Of a DNA stretch of 64,000 bases, positions 1 through 9,971 are shown in pieces (the stretch's first letter is position 1; each line of letters starts with the position of its first letter). Source of the stretch: Gentiana macrophylla (taxonomy: Eukaryota; Streptophyta; Magnoliopsida; Gentianales; Gentianaceae); contig CM047815.1 in assembly GCA_026214975.1 (NCBI GenBank), positions 65,541,852 to 65,605,851 on the forward strand. The letters run 5' to 3'. A program made the position numbers and the translations under genes. The notes under the pieces were generated by a model, which was not told where the DNA came from, did no database searches, and worked only from the letters and a program-made list of their open reading frames with translations.

Positions 1-15
1 ATAAATATATTTGCG

Positions 16-697
16 CTAAGAAAGTAATAAGCCATCAGACGTACGTAAGGCCTCAATGCTAAAAAAATAAGAGAGATCACCAAGGTCCTTGACAGGAAAG
101 TGAAAAGATAAGTGAGCGATCACCGCACGAACAAGATCATCAGAAGTACCTGTAATAATGACATCATCAACATATATCACAACATCAATAGAAGCTGCGC
201 CACGGGAGTATATATAGAGAGAGGAATCAGCCCCGGACAGAGAGAACCCAAATTGACGAAGAACATCACTAAACCGAAAACCAAGTCCGATGTGCTGCCG
301 AAGCGCGTAAAGGCTTCGTTTTAAGTTTGCAAACATTAGAGGAAAGTCCGGATGAATAAATCTCTCGAGGTCGCCAGCATATAGACATCTCCGGAGAGAA
401 AACTATGAAGGAATGCATTTTGAATGTCAACCTGTCGAATAACCCAATTACGAGAAACAACAAGTGATAATGAAGTACGTATCGTGACCGGTTTGACAAC
501 CGGACTAAAAGTGTCAGAGAAATCCACACCAGCTTCTTGGTGATAACCTTTAGCAACCAACCGCGCTTTATAGCGCTCAATGTGACCATCTGCATGACAT
601 TTGATACAAAAAACCCATTTGTTACCCAACGGATTATAAGAAGGAGAGTACGGAACAAGATCCCATGTGTCATTTTGGACCAAAGCATTAAACTCAT
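16..697 (-). pseudogene. Copia E reverse transcriptase fragment
   Basis: Two overlapping frames on the minus strand (683-336 and 336-16) give Copia reverse transcriptase (RVT_2). Visible blocks are [21 protein letters not shown], the [10 protein letters not shown] block, and the catalytic YVDD followed by VIITG. KDLGDLSYF follows, as in the family. A frame change near 336 joins the halves. The 5' end is cut by the solo LTR at 698, inside the conserved EF-AL-NDTW block that opens this domain. RNase H would lie to the left, outside the window. Defective fragment. Confidence 0.85.
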
Positions 698-1737
698 TGA
701 TCGAGACTTTCTAGGTGTCCAATCTTACCGGCAATGTACCGGGTCAATTGTAGTCTAGTAAGTGGTCAAGGTCGTATCCCACAGGGATGTGAGGTCAAAC
801 ACCAATTAGTTATTATTATCTTGATCCGAGTCGCAAGTTTTAACATAAGAGTAATGATTTTTCGTCACTAATAAAATTAACAATTAATAATAAAGGTACT
901 AGCCAAGACAATTTTATTGAACTATAGTCTCTTTTTAGTTTAAGGATGTGATTAATCAGCCTATTAAGGGTATCCAATTGTGTGAAACGGTGTACTCCTA
1001 TTCTAACAATTTCCCCTCATACGAGTGTACAAAATTGTTCTATGCCTCCTCCTTGGTTTAAGAGCCCTAAACCTAATGATTTGACATGATAAACTCTCGA
1101 GTACAATTAATCTTTCCTGGATAAGAAATTGGATTCGATAAACGGCCAATTTTACCTTCCGGTTTTCTACTCGTTCACACACTAATATCTCCGTTCGGTA
1201 TCAATTAAGTGTGTGTATGCTAATATTGGTTAATTACTCCAACACAAGCTAACAATCAATACAAGTAGAAAAAGCTTCAACACAATCGAAATTAAAATAT
1301 ACATTACATAATCATCATCCGTTCAACTAAATGAGACCAAAATAGTTCAACTACAATGCCTTGGCTAGTTACACGATTAACCACTCATTACTATGAATAC
1401 TAACATATTTAAATTAGCATTTATAGTAATCAGATTAACAAAACAAAATAAAACTAGAATATTATGTTACCGATTACAACCGATAAGTTTGCAACGGCAA
1501 GCCTGCTTCCATCTCCGGTGAGCTTCAATGGAGTTTGAACCAAAAGCTTAATCTTTTTTCCCAATCAATCCTTCCATAAGCTTGAGCTAAATATTCTAAG
1601 AATTTAAGTTGTGATGAAGCTAGCTAATATGGAAATAACTATTTTTGGCTTTAAGAGCCTTGGAAATATGTTGCCTGCAAGAGGAAAAAATAAAGAAGAA
1701 GATGAAGGCCCCCACCCCCCCCCCCTCCTTTCTTTCG

Positions 1738-1807
<70 letters not shown>

Positions 1808-2302
1808 TCATTTTTGTCTCTGTTTGTGAATAGTATCAATAATGCTGAGGTGGGTCCCTTTGCCAATATTTGCCAAATCTTGCAAAATCTCGCCAAATTT
1901 CACCAAATCTCTATATATTCCGGCGTAGACCGGGATTCTTCCATCTGCACGATGTCATCAACTTTTATTTTTATATATCATGTAATGAAAATTTTAATAT
2001 AATTATTCGATAATTATATTTCTCGTATTCATCTAAATCTTACGTTTACGTCTTCACGAAGCATTTACACAAGTGGTATCTGTAATAGAACAAAAAAAAA
2101 AAAACCACTTTAATTCGATAATAAAAATAGGCCGATAAGCCTATAAATATGTCAAAATAGTGGGATTTTATTATATCTACTATTTACAAAAATAAAACGT
2201 ACCATCACAATATCTACTATAATTGATACGAAAATATCACTAAAACTTAAGAAATGGGATTACAATATATAGCAAAATATATCATCCTATTGACATACAT
2301 CA
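698..2302 (-). mobile_element. Solo Athila-like LTR inserted in Copia E
   Basis: A 1605-bp LTR in minus orientation. Its left border (tgatcgagac, then the conserved block containing ccggtcaatt around 720-780) matches the reverse complement of the 3' ends of the Athila-type LTRs at 31338 and 60937. Its right border ends in gacatacatca, the reverse complement of the LTR start also seen at 59379. It is flanked by a perfect 5-bp duplication, ctcat (693-697 and 2303-2307). There is no internal region or primer-binding site, so it is a solo LTR left by LTR-LTR recombination. It contains a long TA microsatellite. Confidence 0.88.
1740..1805. repeat. (TA)n microsatellite
   Basis: About 66 bp of uninterrupted TA inside the solo LTR. 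Tyr-Ile-only frames here are artefacts. Confidence 0.95.
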
Positions 2303-2307
2303 CTCAT

Positions 2308-3445
2308 CTCTCATGGCATTCCTCCACTCACGGTGTTTTAAGGCTTCATGAACGAGGTGGGTTCAAGAGAGGCGATCTGAGACTCGACGGTAAAGGCTCG
2401 AGGAGGAAGATGGCGGACGAAGTCAGGGGCTGTTCATTGGGTTTTAAGGTGTTTGCTGGGTAACCATTTGATGATGATGAGGAGGGGGCGATGGAAATTC
2501 GGGTGAGGATATATATGGGGGAAGAGGAGGACCGGGCCGCATCTAGAGAATGTGGGAGTCGGGAGTGGTTGAGACTGAGGAGGAATAAGTGTTTTGGATG
2601 GAGGTCGGAGGATGGGCACTGAGGACGAGGGAATGGCAAGCATGGATGTCAATAATACTTTGTAGGAGTAATATTCAATGAAAGGAGATGAAGGAGCGGT
2701 GTACGAAAATGAAGATTCATGAAAACGACATGACGGGAGATATATATATCCGGCCAGTGGAAAGGTCAAGACATTTGTAACCATGGTGATTTGGACTATA
2801 GCCTAGAAATATGCACGTTTTAGAGCGGAAGTCGGTTTTATGGTTGTTTTAAGGGCGAAGATGAGGCCAACAAGTGCAGCCAAAGACATGGAGAAAGGAG
2901 TAGTCGGGAGGGCGATGAAAAACCATTTCATAAGAGGATTTAAAGTTAAGAATTTTGGTGGGGAGATGATTGATAAGGTAAGTAGATGTGAGGAAGGCGT
3001 TCTCCCAATAGGGGAATGGAAGATTGGAGTGGGCAAAGAGGGCTAGGCCAATTTCGACGATGTGTCGGTGACGACGCTCGATGGCACCACTTTTCTCAGA
3101 CAGGTGAGAACAAGTAAGGCGGTGGTCAATGCATATGGCGGTGAAAATTTGACTGATGCGACGATATTAACCTTTCTAATCGGTTTGCACGGATTTTATT
3201 CGGGTGTTAAATTGGCGTTCAACAAGTGCACTAAATTTCTTAAAAACGGATTCCACATCAGATATCAGACGTAAAGGATAAAGCCATAAAAATTTCGTAT
3301 AATCATCCAAAAAGCTAACATAATATTTAAAACCATAAATAGACTCTTCGGCACAGGAGGCCCATACATCGGAATAAATTAAGTCTAAAGGACTCGAAGA
3401 AGTAAAAGTAGACAAAGGTAAAGATTGACGATGGGTTTTATCCAT
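2308..3445 (-). pseudogene. Copia E integrase and linker
   Basis: Minus-strand frames give the Copia integrase core: LDLIYSDVW (first catalytic Asp), the FLDDYTKFLW strand, KSVQTD (second Asp), then after frame breaks a stretch with GAIERRHRHIVE carrying the catalytic Glu region near 3060-3090. Further left are the SYSP-like end of the integrase C-terminal region (about 2700-2800) and a Pro/Ser-rich linker (about 2310-2650) that precedes RT in this family. Several frameshifts break it. The linker is interrupted by the solo LTR at 2302. Confidence 0.75.
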
Positions 3446-3991
3446 TTGACAAGCAACACAAATTGATGCAGGGGCAACAGAAGGTGTCGGGTATTATTCT
3501 GACGCAAAGCATGCCTAAGGACAGGAAAAGAGCAATGACCGAGACGTTGGTGCCACCGAGAGACATCAGTTCGACTGGAAACGAAAGCTTGAGCAGAGTA
3601 GTGGTTGAAGGAGTTGGAGAAGTGGTAGAGGCCGTCTTTAAGAAAGCCCCGATAATGAATGCGGTCCGAGTAGTCCTTCACAAGAAAATAATTAAGATGA
3701 ATCTCAAAATATACGAAATTATCTTTGGCAAACTGAGATACAGATAACAAGTTTGTATGTAAAGAGGGTGCAACAAGAATATTTTTAAGCACATAAGAAT
3801 GATTAGGCATAGAAATAATAGCGTAACCATAATGAGTGATAGGCAAACTGTGTACCATCACCAATTGGTAATTGATCAGGTCCATCATATGCATCAGCCG
3901 AGACATTTAAATTTTGAGGGTCATTGGTAGTGTGATGTGTAGCACCCGTATCCGGTGTCCAAATTGTTGTGATGGGGATATTGAGAGGCAA
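3385..3991 (-). pseudogene. Copia E protease and GAG-pre-integrase
   Basis: The frame beginning at 3991 contains IWTPDTGATHHTT, an aspartic protease active site of the Copia type (here DTGA). The overlapping frame 3906-3385 carries YVLKNILVAPSLHTNLLSVSQFAKDN and the WHQRLGHCS motif of GAG-pre-integrase. These join in the order expected before integrase. Frame shifts separate them. Confidence 0.8.
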
Positions 3992-4089
3992 CTAGGTTGG
4001 CCTGAGGTGGTCGTGGACGCGAGGCGGGGTGGGGGCGGTTGGAATCAAAATTGTACCGTAAATTGTGAACGGTGTGACCGTATCGTTCA

Positions 4090-4785
4090 CAAAGTTGACC
4101 ATTGAACCGAAGGGGTGCTTGCTTCTACGAATATTGGTTTGGATTGAGGAGGTCCACGGCCCCGACCTCGATTGGAATTACGCCCGTCCTCGATTCCGCC
4201 GCTAACCGGATGACCACGACCCGGTAGCTATTACGAAAATTCAAGGCCGCAATGTTGGTTGGGCTTTGGGGGCGATTGGGAGTTTGCCGAAGTGATGGTG
4301 AGATCGGAGGAGGTTGCCAAAAGCATGGAATAAACCTCGTCCAAGGTTACTTCGGATCGCGTGGGCGGGGATGGTGACGAAGCGAGTCATAGTCGACTCG
4401 AGTCCGGTGAGGATATGGGCAATAAGATCATCCGTCGGAATAGGGTGCCCAACAAGATTAAGATTATCGGATATCATTTTAATTTACATGAAGTAGTCAG
4501 AAGCCGACAGAATCCCTTTCCGCATGGATGCCAATTTCGTTCTGAGATGAACGAGCTGAGCTCGCGATTGAGAGGCAAAGGCTGTCTGAAGGGCCTTCCA
4601 GATGGTGGCCGAAGTGGTGCAACTTTATACTTGTGCGAGAACATCATCACTGAGCGAGGAGGTGATCGTAAAGAGGATGAGACTGTCTTGTTTGACCTAA
4701 CGTTCATAGGCCGGGTTGGGTTTTTGAGTTCCTTCTTCAGTGATTGTTTCCGGCGGACATGGTAGAGATCCGTCGACATATCCTA
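4090..4785 (-). pseudogene. Copia E gag fragment
   Basis: Frames 4779-4474 and 4477-4241 give a Copia gag (UBN2-type) including MISDNLNLVGHPIPTDDLIA and HILTGLES, the family's conserved central block. The stretch around 4090-4240 is Arg/Gly-rich where the nucleic-acid-binding tail belongs. At least two frameshifts are needed to read it through. Non-functional. Confidence 0.7.
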
Positions 4786-5041
4786 AAACTCCATGTCCAC
4801 GCAAGTATATATGGCTGTAATTGTGCCCGCCATAACGAGAAATTTTGTCGATTGAGTTTGGTTAGATGAAGAGATGGGGAGGGGTGAAGGTAGGATATTT
4901 AGATAGAGGAGAAGAGGCTGCCGTGGTGGAGGATTTCGGCGTTGAGAGATCGTCGGCCATTGATTCCGACGAGAGGAAAAAGACGATAGCTAGATTAGGG
5001 TTTTGGGGATTGGGAGGGAATTTATGAGAGGCAAGTTGTAA

Positions 5042-5054
5042 GGCTCCGATACCA
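5042..5054 (-). other. Copia E primer-binding site
   Basis: The reverse complement reads TGGTATCGGAGCC, the initiator-methionine tRNA primer site typical of Copia elements. It fixes the element's orientation and the inner border of its 5' LTR. Confidence 0.8.
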
Positions 5055-5215
5055 TATTAAAGTTCTGAATAATCAAATGTTTTTCATTGATCAAATATCA
5101 ATACAAGTGTCTTTACATAGGAGATTACAACGGGGATAAATTAGGAAAAAATTATAATAGTAAAAGCCCTAGCTAATGCGTGGCTTGTTCTCCAAGTTTG
5201 GGGTCGTCGACTGCT
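5055..5215 (-). repeat. Copia E 5' LTR (outer border uncertain)
   Basis: Sequence next to the primer-binding site must be the 5' LTR of Copia E. The end near 5215 is a guess based on the change in composition. Confidence 0.4.
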
Positions 5216-5582
5216 GCTTCAATAGGGCCATGACCCCCCCCTCCCCCTCCCCCCCAATCCGTGAATTTAAGGGCCTAATGAATATTTGACCCAATAATAT
5301 ATATATATATATATTGTATTTTTACTTTAGGACTTCAATAAGGTTTATTTTTTTGGTTATTGTTTTTTTTATAAGAGCCTAAAACAATATTTTACCTGAG
5401 TCTAAATATGGACAGAGACGCTCAGCGTGTCACAAAATTTCCTAACCGTTTATGGATGCACCAGTAGGTCATAGGGGACAACGGGCAGATCAACTCAGGG
5501 GCGCCCTTTGGGGTGGGTAAGCCATGACCCCTACATTTTTAAAATGTATATAATTTAAGGCGTGACATTTTATTTCTAATAA

Positions 5583-5652
<70 letters not shown>

Positions 5653-5964
5653 AATAATGTTTTCTTTAATGGTGAGCACTATGATATTTGCAAAAGACAA
5701 ATTTTTTTATTACTCTTATTACTCTTATTTTTAGAAGAGCCTCAAAACAATATTTGGTTTTGGCTCAAATTTGACAAGAACGCCTTGTGATGTTAATAAT
5801 AACCCCTTTAGAATAAGCTCGGCTATGTTGAGAGTTTTTAGAATTTATAGCTAAACAAATTTTTTTTTATTTTTTAAACGATCATTTTATTAACAAGCCT
5901 CAAAGCGAGTTGGAGCAAATAGCTAAACAAATTTAAATACTCATGAAAATGTACAAAAATACAG
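5216..5964. repeat. AT-rich spacer or intron with TA tracts and a duplicated unit
   Basis: No coding sequence seen. TA microsatellites lie at about 5297-5315 and 5584-5650. A unit around AAACAATATTT occurs twice (about 5370-5425 and 5735-5785), each downstream of a TA tract. This probably belongs to the first visible intron or upstream region of the glycosylase gene. Confidence 0.5.
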
Positions 5965-8061
5965 TCAATTGTTTGAGCTGCTCGCGTTGTCAGGAATGTT
6001 GATGGATTTCAATTGGACTGAAATCTTGAGAAGAAAGCAACTCTTAAGGTATATGTCTATCACCTTTTTTTTTATTTTATTTTTTTGTATATTTTACCAC
6101 CGAAAAAAAAAAGGAAAATTAGGGATAAGAACACAATCTGGAATATTTTTAAGAATATGACAAATTACATATTTTTATAGGAGATGACAACTACATAATT
6201 TTATAAATGCGAGAAGAATGACAGTGAATCCTAAAATCAGTGAATCTCCTCAGGTGAATCCCAAATCATTGAATTTGACAAATAATTTCGACAATGAATT
6301 TCAAACTGAATTTAAATAGTGAATTTCGAACACAAGTGAATTTCGACAGTGAATAAATAGTTTTGTCATTTATCCAAAAGTTTCAAAAGATGAAATATGT
6401 ATGTCCTTCTCCCTCATTCCCAAAAAAAAATCACATTGCAGTCTTAGTATTTATTTTGTCTGTTTTTCAAAAAAAAAAAAACTATTTAATTTATCTACTC
6501 AATGCCCATGTAGAGAAGCTTTTGCTGGATTTGATGCCAACAATGTGGCTAAAATGGGCGAAAAAGAGATCATTGAGATAGCCTCAAACAAGGATTTGAT
6601 GATTTCTGAAAGCAGAGTCAGGTGCATCGTTGACAATTCAAAATGCGTAGTAAAGGTATGCCAGTCTCATGACAAAAACTCGTTATGATTTGAGGAAAAG
6701 TAACGATACACGTATAATCGTTGTGTCATTCATTGATAATGATGAGTGTACATTATGATCAATTTAAATTGATTACTTCTTCCGTGTTTTTTAACTGTCA
6801 AATTTGATATAATTTTTTGGATGAACCTGGTCACTTTTTAACTTAAGGTTAGTCATTTTTTGGATGAACCTGGACATCAAATGTGACAGTTAAAAAAAAA
6901 CGGAGGGAATACGTTCAACGGTGTAGATAACCGTGTATTGATTACATTTCATTGATATTACTCCCTCCGTTCCTTATTATCTATCGCATTTGAGAAAAAC
7001 ACACAAATTAAGAAAATAAGTAATTGCATTGAGTTTCATTATAGAATACTAAAAAAAACTTGAAAAGTGTAGTGGTGTATTGAATATGAAGGATTGATAG
7101 GTTGAATGTATGGTTCAAAGTCGCGATCGCAGTAACCGACTTGAAGACCGTTGAGTCACACTAATCGTCGCGTATCGGTATCGTTTCGGGCGAGACGGGT
7201 TTTCTCCCATATAAAATGCATTAAAAAATCTCGAAAAATGCAAAAATATATGAATAACTAAATGCAACATCAAAATGTCCAAAATTAATTATCAATATCA
7301 TTTATTTTGAATGAATACATCAAAATATGCGTTGTCGCGTTACGTTTCCAAATAAGACACGATACTCATCTACATATTGTTGAGAAATTGTTATTCCCCA
7401 ATGTATTTATAATGTGATATTTTGATTGTTAAAAATTAATGTTATTACATCGTATCATATTTAATATTATATCATGTACTCTTATATCACCAACCTCTCG
7501 TCTGCCTGTGATGGGGGTTTGGTCGCAGAAGACTCCAAAAAAAGATCTAAACATTAAATTATTGAGACGAATTTAATAGAGAGTATTGATACGGAAACAA
7601 CCTATGAGACACAACGGGTGACACGTACAACCATTATCTACACCCACGATCTTGGTGTATGATCTTGTGATCATGATGTAGACCATCATAATCAATGATG
7701 TAAATGATGGTTGTGTCACATGTTGTGTCTCCCAAGTTGTGCCGTATCATTATTCTTTAATACATTAAGTTGAAGACAAATATATACTACCTCCGTCCCA
7801 AAAATGTAAGTTCTTTTAGTTTTTTTTTGTTTTGTCCCATAATGTAAGTCCATTTAAATAACCGAGGAAGCATTTATTGCATTTTTCTATTTTTACCCAT
7901 TTTTTATTATCTATTCACCCACTTTTTTCTACTCTACATTAATAATAGTCAAAGGTTATTTTAGACTTTTCCATAAAAATTAATGACACATAACCAATTT
8001 AACCAACTTTCTTAATCTGTGTGAAATACTTTAAAAAAACTTACATTTTGGGACGGATGTA

Positions 8062-8104
<43 letters not shown>

Positions 8105-8278
8105 TATACATTACTCTTTCGGTCTTTCCCCATCAACCCACCCCCACACACAAAGGACGGAATTTGATTTGAAATTTAATTGACAATATTTAAATTATCG
8201 GATGGTGTATTATCTTAATACAATTTATCTTGGTGTGGCTTAGCCCCTACATTTATACATTGGCTACGTCTTTGCGCG

Positions 8279-8313
<35 letters not shown>

Positions 8314-9366
8314 GATCGGTGAAGTTTCCGCTTAAATCGGAGTGACTCAACTGATTTTGGCCGAGTTAGGCCGAGTTTGACCGATATGTATTCGATTCAA
8401 GTCTAAACCGAGATGAATCCGTAACTTTGTAAAGGTAAGCTCCGAGTCAGAGACAATACGGCCGAGTCGGCCGAGACTTTGAACCATGAATTAGCCTTGA
8501 AAGTTGAAAAGTAATATTGAAAAACATAAAAAGTATTAAAATATGTATTAAAAATGTAACTACGACAGATAAAAAAGAATTTTTGATTTTGATAACTGCG
8601 AAAATTAAATAAGAACGGAGGGAGTAATAACAAGAGAGTTAATTTTGGTCAACATGTCAAAGAATGGAAATATTAAAGACTAGGTTTATCTCGAGACAAA
8701 ACCACTATTTATAACAATATTAATTGATTGTTGGTTCTCGTTTATGCCTTCCCATCAGTGGCGGATCCATCGTCTTGCAGGTCGCGTGGCGCGCGACTCA
8801 ATTTAAAAATTAAAAAAATAAAAAAAAAAATCCGAAACGACGTCGTTTTGATTTAAAAAAAAAAAAATCAATTTTTGACCTAATTACCCGCCCAATCTGG
8901 TTTCGATCTGGAAATTTTGACTTAATTACCTACCTTCAATAATTTTTTTTTTTTTTTAGAGTTACTACACTTTTGTGACGAGTGACCCCACTGAACTATT
9001 TTTCTGGATTCGCCACTGCTTCACATGCATGCTACGTACAAGTTTTAATTAATCCCAAATGTATATATACAAATGAATGTGTAGATTGCAAGAGAGTTTG
9101 GATCATTTAGCAGCTTTATATGGAATTACGTAAACCATAAGCCTGTAATAAACAAATATAGATATCCTGGGAAAGTTCCATTGAGGAGTCCAAAAGCAGA
9201 GGCAATTAGCAAAGATCTACTAAAGAGGGGTTTTCGATTCGTTGGACCCGTCATTGTCTACTCTTTCATGCAAGCCGCTGGATTAACGATCGATCATCTC
9301 CTTGATTGTTTTCGGTATGATCATTGTCTCAATCTTGCTCAAAGACCTAATTGGAGGCATGTCTAA
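5965..9366 (+). CDS. DNA-3-methyladenine glycosylase I (Tag family), 5' part missing
   Basis: Three exons can be read: 5965-6048, 6514-6655 and 9085-9366 (stop TAA at 9364). Each is bounded by AG acceptors and GT donors in compatible phases. The first two join as KQLL-R-EAFAGFD across a split Arg codon. Family blocks are LFELLALSGMLMDFNWTEIL, REAFAGFDANNVAKMGEKEI, SRVRCIVDNSKC, FIWNYVNHKP, SKDLLKRGFRFVGPVIVYSF and MQAAGLTIDHLLDC. The last keeps the His-x3-Cys pair that in bacterial Tag binds zinc. Tag enzymes excise 3-methyladenine from alkylated DNA in base excision repair; plant members are expected in the nucleus. The exon with the N-terminal block, which holds the other zinc ligands and catalytic residues, is not visible upstream, where Copia E lies. 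The frames are intact and the splice sites good, so the gene may still be expressed from exons beyond the window; a truncated copy is the alternative. Confidence 0.85.
6776..6909. mobile_element. Stowaway-like MITE
   Basis: A 134-bp element with imperfect terminal inverted repeats (CTTCTTCCGTGTTTTTTAAC at left; the right end complements it with CTCCGTTTTTTTTTAAC) and TA on both sides (6774-6775, 6910-6911). An internal direct repeat, TTTTTGGATGAACCTGG, occurs twice. The CTCCGT-type end and TA target fit Tc1/mariner-type MITEs. Confidence 0.75.
7787..8062. mobile_element. Stowaway-like MITE
   Basis: A 276-bp element with terminal inverted repeats CTACCTCCGTCCCAAAAATG and, inverted at the right end, CTACATCCGTCCCAAAATG. 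TA lies on both sides (7785-7786, 8063-8064). The right TA has expanded into a microsatellite to about 8101. Confidence 0.8.
8063..8101. repeat. (TA)n microsatellite
   Basis: TA repeat abutting the right end of the MITE, probably grown from its TA target duplication. Confidence 0.85.
8756..9018. mobile_element. Short non-autonomous hAT-like element
   Basis: The ends are CAGTGGCGGATCCA and, inverted, CAGTGGCGAATCCA. The flanks are an 8-bp duplication with one mismatch (cttcccat at 8748-8755, cttcacat at 9019-9026), as expected for hAT elements. The 263-bp interior is AT-rich and non-coding. It ends 66 bp before the last exon of the glycosylase gene. Confidence 0.8.
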
Positions 9367-9971
9367 CAACTTATGGTATAATTATATCTACTAATATATA
9401 TTTTGTGTAAAATTAATTATGTGTGTTCATCAGTGATTATGTGTAATGCCTAAGATCTGTATTTATACAAAAGAGTGAATACAATATGTCTTAAAATAAC
9501 AGAGCTATTTATCATGGGTTGTATGAACATAGCAAGAATCCATGCACACCTTCAACAAGTCAAAAAGGTAAAGAAGAAAAGCAATAAATACATTACTGAT
9601 GGGCACTAAAAGAAGTGCACTGGTTCAAAGTTAATATCTACAAAAGCCATTTTTAACCTTTCTATGATGACCTCCATTCCATACAATGGTTTTATTTATC
9701 CAACAGCTCCCTTAAGGATGGACAGTGAACCAAAGCCAAACACCCCAAAAAAAAAAAACAAGGGAGGAAAAAGGACTTAAACAAACACAAGAGAAAAACA
9801 CTGAAAGCCCTTTTACTCGGGGTCTTCCTCAGCGAATAAGAACGAAAAAAAAAAAAGAATATGTACAAAACTTTTGAAATACTCTTACTCTCTTTTCCAG
9901 GTGGCGGCTTCAACAGCTTCCACGGAAAACAAACTTCAACAGCCATTTATCATCATCAGTATTCTGAATCC
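9367..9971. other. Convergent 3' UTRs of the glycosylase and PI4K genes
   Basis: About 600 bp between two converging coding regions. A minus-strand AATAAA (plus-strand tttatt at 9691-9696) is a candidate poly(A) signal for the PI4K gene, about 280 bp after its stop. No further coding sequence seen. Confidence 0.55.

Larger units (their letters stand above)
1..5215 (-). mobile_element. Copia element E, decayed, 3' end outside window
   Basis: A minus-strand Ty1/copia retrotransposon read from right to left: 5' LTR, primer-binding site, gag, protease, GAG-pre-integrase, integrase, then RT running off the left edge. The order protease-integrase-RT is diagnostic of Copia. The reading frame is broken many times and a solo Athila-like LTR splits it at 698-2302, so it cannot be autonomous. 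The 3' LTR is not in the window. It lies directly upstream of the visible exons of the glycosylase gene and probably sits in that gene's first intron or upstream region. The left part of the 5' LTR and the target duplication could not be fixed because no second LTR is available for comparison. Confidence 0.85.
6961..8624. mobile_element. Possible nested mariner-type inverted-repeat element
   Basis: The ends CTCCCTCCGTTCCTTATTA at 6961 and, inverted, CTCCCTCCGTTCTTATTTA ending at 8624 are flanked by TA. The interior is non-coding and includes the 7787-8062 MITE. It could instead be two unrelated half-elements with similar ends. Confidence 0.35.
6656..9084 (+). other. Long intron of the glycosylase gene, filled with MITEs
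   Basis: The 2.43-kb interval between the second and third visible exons begins with a GT donor at 6656 and ends with AG at 9084. It contains at least three short inverted-repeat elements (6776-6909, 7787-8062, 8756-9018), possibly a larger one (6961-8624), a TA tract at 8063-8101 and a CA/poly-A tract near 8273-8313. An imperfect inverted repeat, TGGTTCAAAGTC near 7110 and GACTTTGAACCA near 8478, suggests one more element. Confidence 0.7.

Noticed and set aside
1620..1896. Overlapping frames rich in Tyr-Ile on both strands
   Set aside because: Translation of the TA microsatellite. The same applies to the frames at 58136-58441 and 63603-63818.
2254..2463. Plus-strand frame and others at 3463-3747 and 4361-4765
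   Set aside because: Shadows of the minus-strand Copia E integrase, protease and gag regions, with no family resemblance.
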